From RGIG1840 sp964626795 (lineage in GTDB: Bacteria; Bacillota_I; Bacilli_A; RF39; UBA660), in the NCBI GenBank assembly GCA_964626795.1, contig CAZVIQ010000007.1, positions 1 through 24,688 on the forward strand: a DNA stretch of 24,688 nucleotides, read 5' to 3'. The position numbers and the translations under genes are program-made. Shown here piece after piece: positions 22,186-24,688 of the stretch (within the stretch, counting starts at the first letter, position 1; every line of letters begins with the position of its first letter). The notes beneath the pieces are model-generated. The model was not told the DNA's origin. It ran no database searches and saw only the letters and a program-made list of their open reading frames with translations.

Positions 22186-23205
22186 ATGCTTAATAAAATC
22201 TATGACAAAACTAGAAGATTTATCAAAGAGAATTACAAAAGTATAATTTTCTTTTTAATATTTGCACTTATATTCAACATAAAATTTGATTATGAAATCT
22301 ATAGTGCTGGTGGTCTTATAGATATTAGTAAAAGAGTAGAGGTTGAAGATTCCAAAAAAGATGAAGGTTCATTTAATTTATCTTTTGTAACAGGTAGAAA
22401 AGGAATACTTCCCTTTGTCCTTTTATCATATATAATTCCAGGGTGGGATCTTGTGCCTTTAGATGAATCAAGAGTGGAAGATGAAAGTTATGAGGAAATA
22501 CTTGAAAGAAATAAAATATATTTAAAAGAGGGAGTTAATAATGCAATAATATCTGCCTTTAATGAAGCGGGAGAGGAGTTTAAAATAAAGTCTTCTCACT
22601 TAACAGTTATTTATGTTATGAGTGATGCAGAAACTGAAATTAAAGTTGGTGATGAACTTATTGATGTAAACGGTAATAAAGTTAATAATCTTGAAGAATT
22701 TTCAAATCAGATAAATCTTTATAGTAATGATGATAATATCACTATAACAGTAAAAAGAAACAATAAAATGGTTAAAACAACTTCTAAAATAAAAACAATA
22801 GAAGAAGAAAAAGTAGTGGGATTATTTCTAGTAAATCTTTTTGAAATTAAGACTTCAAAAGATATTGAAATAAATTATAAAACTCATGAAGGTGGATCTT
22901 CCGGTGGATTTATGACATCTCTTTATATATACAATGCACTTACAGATGAAAAATTAGCTGGAAATAATAAAATTGCCGGGACAGGAACAATTGATAGTGA
23001 AGGTTATGTTGGAGAAATAGCAGGAATAAAATACAAACTTCTTGGAGCTGAGAAAAATAAAGCTGATGTATTTCTGGTTCCATATGATAATTATGAAGAA
23101 GCAAAAAAAGTAAAGGAAGAATTTAGTCTTAAAATAAAGTTAATTAAAGTAAATACTTTAAGAGAAGCTATAAATAAATTAAAAGGCTATAATATGACAA
23201 AATAA
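22186..23205 (+). CDS. ylbL: YlbL/SepM-type membrane PDZ-Lon (S16) protease
   Basis: A 339-aa membrane-anchored serine protease facing outward. A TM helix is at about 18-34, then the family ILPFVLLSYIIPGWDLVP stretch. A PDZ domain (about 140-200, VMSDAETEIKVGDELIDVNG) precedes a Lon-type proteolytic domain with the catalytic dyad S238 (EGGSSGGFM) and K284 (GTGTIDSEGYVGEIAGIKYK, ADVFLVP). SepM in streptococci trims competence/quorum peptides and YlbL in Bacillus acts in DNA-damage checkpoint recovery by degrading YneA; the substrate here is unknown. GGATGG lies 9 nt before the ATG. The neighbouring ylbJ mirrors the Bacillus ylb cluster. Confidence 0.92.
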   Translation: MLNKIYDKTRRFIKENYKSIIFFLIFALIFNIKFDYEIYSAGGLIDISKRVEVEDSKKDEGSFNLSFVTGRKGILPFVLLSYIIPGWDLVPLDESRVEDESYEEILERNKIYLKEGVNNAIISAFNEAGEEFKIKSSHLTVIYVMSDAETEIKVGDELIDVNGNKVNNLEEFSNQINLYSNDDNITITVKRNNKMVKTTSKIKTIEEEKVVGLFLVNLFEIKTSKDIEINYKTHEGGSSGGFMTSLYIYNALTDEKLAGNNKIAGTGTIDSEGYVGEIAGIKYKLLGAEKNKADVFLVPYDNYEEAKKVKEEFSLKIKLIKVNTLREAINKLKGYNMTK

Positions 23206-23245
23206 TTATTGAGTTCATAATAAAATGATTTTGGTGATTGATATT

Positions 23246-23677
23246 ATGAATAAGAAAATAGTTATATTTACTGTAATTACAGCTTTTTTGTTTGGAATGT
23301 ATATATATTTTGATTATAAAAACAATCCGGAAGAAACAGTAAATGAGACAATTTATTTTCTTCAGATTGGCGCATATAAAAATAGTAATAATGTTACAAA
23401 AGTAACTAAACTTGTAAATCATAATTATGTTGAGTTTGATAATGGTATTTATTACATATATGTAGGTATAACTTCGAGTAAAGAAGCGTTAGAAAAAATT
23501 AAAGCCATTTATACTCAAAAGGGAACAGATATATATGTAAAGGAAAAAAAAGTAAAAAACAAAAAATTTTTAGATTATTTAAAGAAATATGATTCAATGA
23601 TTATAGAGACTGACAATAAAGAACTAATAGATTCAATACTGAAAGATGTACTTAAAAATTATGAAAAAATAAGTTAA
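23246..23677 (+). CDS. Membrane-anchored SPOR-like domain protein
   Basis: A 143-aa protein with one N-terminal TM helix (about 5-21, VIFTVITAFLFGMYIYF) and a SPOR-like fold. The strand IYFLQIGAYKNSNNVTKV and, after about 25 residues, IYYIYVGITSSKEALEKIKAIYTQKGTDIYVKE match the two halves of SPOR repeats, which bind denuded peptidoglycan at septa or in spore formation. The start at 23246 is preferred over the ATG at 23225, because GGTGA (23233-23237) is correctly spaced before it. It follows ylbL by 40 bp and may be co-transcribed. Assignment is by pattern and moderate. Confidence 0.75.
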   Translation: MNKKIVIFTVITAFLFGMYIYFDYKNNPEETVNETIYFLQIGAYKNSNNVTKVTKLVNHNYVEFDNGIYYIYVGITSSKEALEKIKAIYTQKGTDIYVKEKKVKNKKFLDYLKKYDSMIIETDNKELIDSILKDVLKNYEKIS

Positions 23678-23702
23678 AATTCTTTTTTAAAATATAATTA
23701 AA

Positions 23703-23711
23703 TGATAAGAT
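23703..23711 (+). promoter_or_regulatory. Possible extended -10 of the last gene
   Basis: TGATAAGAT, one base from the TGATAAAAT used elsewhere in the window, 24 bp before the ATG at 23735. No good -35. Confidence 0.35.
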
Positions 23712-23734
23712 TATTAAATGAAAGTAGGAATAAT

Positions 23735-24688
23735 ATGAAAAAATATAATAATAAGCTTTTAGCAATAGGCTTTTCCATAATAGGAATTGTAATATTAACA
23801 ATTATAGGTCTTTCATATGCATTCTTTACAGCAGGAGTAATAGGTAATGAAAATGCAAATCAAACAGTAATAGAAACAGCAGACTTAAGGCTCGTATTTA
23901 ATGATACAGATATATTAGATTTAGATAATGCCCTTCCTGGAGTCAGTAACTCTAAAACATTTACTGTGACTAATATAGGAACAGCAAGACAAAGATATGA
24001 TATAAATATAACAAATGTAATAAATACATTTATAAATGATGAACTGGTTTATACAATAACAAGTGATAATGAAGATGGAGGAGAAGTGCTGGAGACATCT
24101 ATGCCTACAGAAGAATCAACACTACTAACATCAAGCATAGATCCAGGAGTAACAATAACATATGAAATAACAGTAAAGTTTAAAGAAACAGGAAGTTCAC
24201 AAGATTATAATCAAGGAGCAACCTTCAGTGGGAAATTACAAATAGTACCAAGAATAATGGGAGTAGCATTAGGAGGATATGTGTATGATGAAAGTGATAA
24301 TCCACTTTCAAATGTAATAGTGGAACTAAATAGTGATCCAATAATAACCATAACAGATAGTACTGGATATTATGAAATAGCAGATGCACCAATAGGTAAT
24401 CATACACTCTATATCAAACAAGGAGAAACAGTTTTAGGAAGTAAAGAAGTAACTTTACTATCATCAGCAGAATCAGAAATAAAAGTTAATAGTACAATAT
24501 ATTTACCAGATAAAATACAAAAATATTTAAATATAAAACTAGAGAATGAACTTAATATATTTCTTTCAGAAAAATCTTTAGTATTAAAATGGGCAAAAAA
24601 TTTTGGTGGAAGCAAGAATGATCATTTTCTATTAGTTACATCATCCTCAGATGGCTATGTCGCAGTAGGATATAGTTTATCAACTGAT
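23735..24688 (+). CDS. Large surface protein, N-terminal 318 codons only (runs off the window)
   Basis: The frame is open from ATG 23735 to the last base with no stop, and TAGGAA precedes the ATG. Residues about 9-30 are a signal/anchor ending SYAFFTAG, like SipW-dependent TasA/camelysin-type exported proteins. A beta domain follows (about 50-175, with PGVSNSKTFTVTNIGTARQRYD). Then comes a carboxypeptidase-regulatory-like domain (about 179-245, GGYVYDESDNPLSNVIVEL, TDSTGYYEIADAPIGNHTL). From about 288 the start of a repeat unit appears (WAKNFGGSKNDHF, SSSDGYVAVGYS), typical of long extracellular beta-propeller repeats. It is probably an adhesin or matrix protein. The full length and any cell-wall anchor are outside the window. 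Confidence 0.85.
   Translation, partial: MKKYNNKLLAIGFSIIGIVILTIIGLSYAFFTAGVIGNENANQTVIETADLRLVFNDTDILDLDNALPGVSNSKTFTVTNIGTARQRYDINITNVINTFINDELVYTITSDNEDGGEVLETSMPTEESTLLTSSIDPGVTITYEITVKFKETGSSQDYNQGATFSGKLQIVPRIMGVALGGYVYDESDNPLSNVIVELNSDPIITITDSTGYYEIADAPIGNHTLYIKQGETVLGSKEVTLLSSAESEIKVNSTIYLPDKIQKYLNIKLENELNIFLSEKSLVLKWAKNFGGSKNDHFLLVTSSSDGYVAVGYSLSTD

Noticed and set aside
23168..23422. Minus-strand open frame across the ylbL/SPOR junction
   Set aside because: Low-complexity hydrophobic shadow; both plus-strand genes are supported.
24225..24615. Two minus-strand open frames opposite the last gene
   Set aside because: The plus frame is open for 318 codons with a signal sequence and recognisable domains; the minus ones are His/Leu-rich shadows.
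1..24688. tRNA, rRNA, riboswitch or insertion sequence
   Set aside because: Intergenic gaps are mostly under 250 bp, and none shows cloverleaf, conserved riboswitch core or transposase-like features.

Overview
The window is 24,688 bp of AT-rich, densely coding bacterial chromosome. It reads as a low-GC Bacillota (Firmicutes) genome. Standard code 11 is indicated: TGG encodes Trp throughout and TGA is used as a stop at 20725-20727. SMC is about 978 residues, the size seen in mycoplasmas rather than the ~1,190 of Bacillus. Wall genes (a SEDS protein, PgeF) and sporulation-associated families (YlbJ, a YjcZ-like tiny membrane protein, CotH) are also present. My inference is a walled relative of the Mollicutes/Erysipelotrichia branch, such as the uncultured gut lineages of the RF39 type. 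I cannot confirm this without a tree.

Layout. Positions 1-3630 hold a large CotH-type surface protein behind a strong promoter and a (CGAAA)5 tandem repeat, followed by a probable pseudogene scrap. Positions 3867-6181 are a ruvA-pgeF-ruvB operon (Holliday junction branch migration plus a laccase-domain protein). Positions 6239-7810 encode a secreted/anchored surface protein. It converges on a translationally coupled minus-strand pair, yidD and a ZnuA-fold lipoprotein containing no histidine at all. Positions 9037-13021 carry an orphan 113-aa gene, then rnc-smc. Three minus-strand genes follow: a small lipoprotein, a membrane-anchored protein of unknown function, and def. Back to back with def is a plus-strand thymidylate operon (tmk, a 5'(3')-deoxyribonucleotidase-like gene, a ~400-aa ThyX-like protein with two ThyX-like halves, and a secreted protein). 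Then come the YjcZ-like gene (minus), an ftsW/rodA gene, two coupled pseudopilin-like genes, ylbJ (minus) divergent from ylbL/sepM, a SPOR-domain protein, and the first 318 codons of a large surface protein cut by the window end.

Regulation. Most transcription units start at promoters with an extended -10 (TGN followed by TAAAAT, TATAAT or similar) and have very short leaders. Two genes (yidD, ftsW/rodA) look leaderless. Intrinsic terminators usually overlap the end of the coding sequence, with the stop codon inside the hairpin. No tRNA, rRNA, CRISPR array, IS element or prophage was seen. No complete novel defence or mobile system was recognised. The most unusual items are the histidine-free ZnuA-like lipoprotein coupled to yidD, the internally duplicated ThyX-like protein in a thymidylate cassette, the repeat upstream of the CotH promoter, and terminator hairpins built into coding ends.
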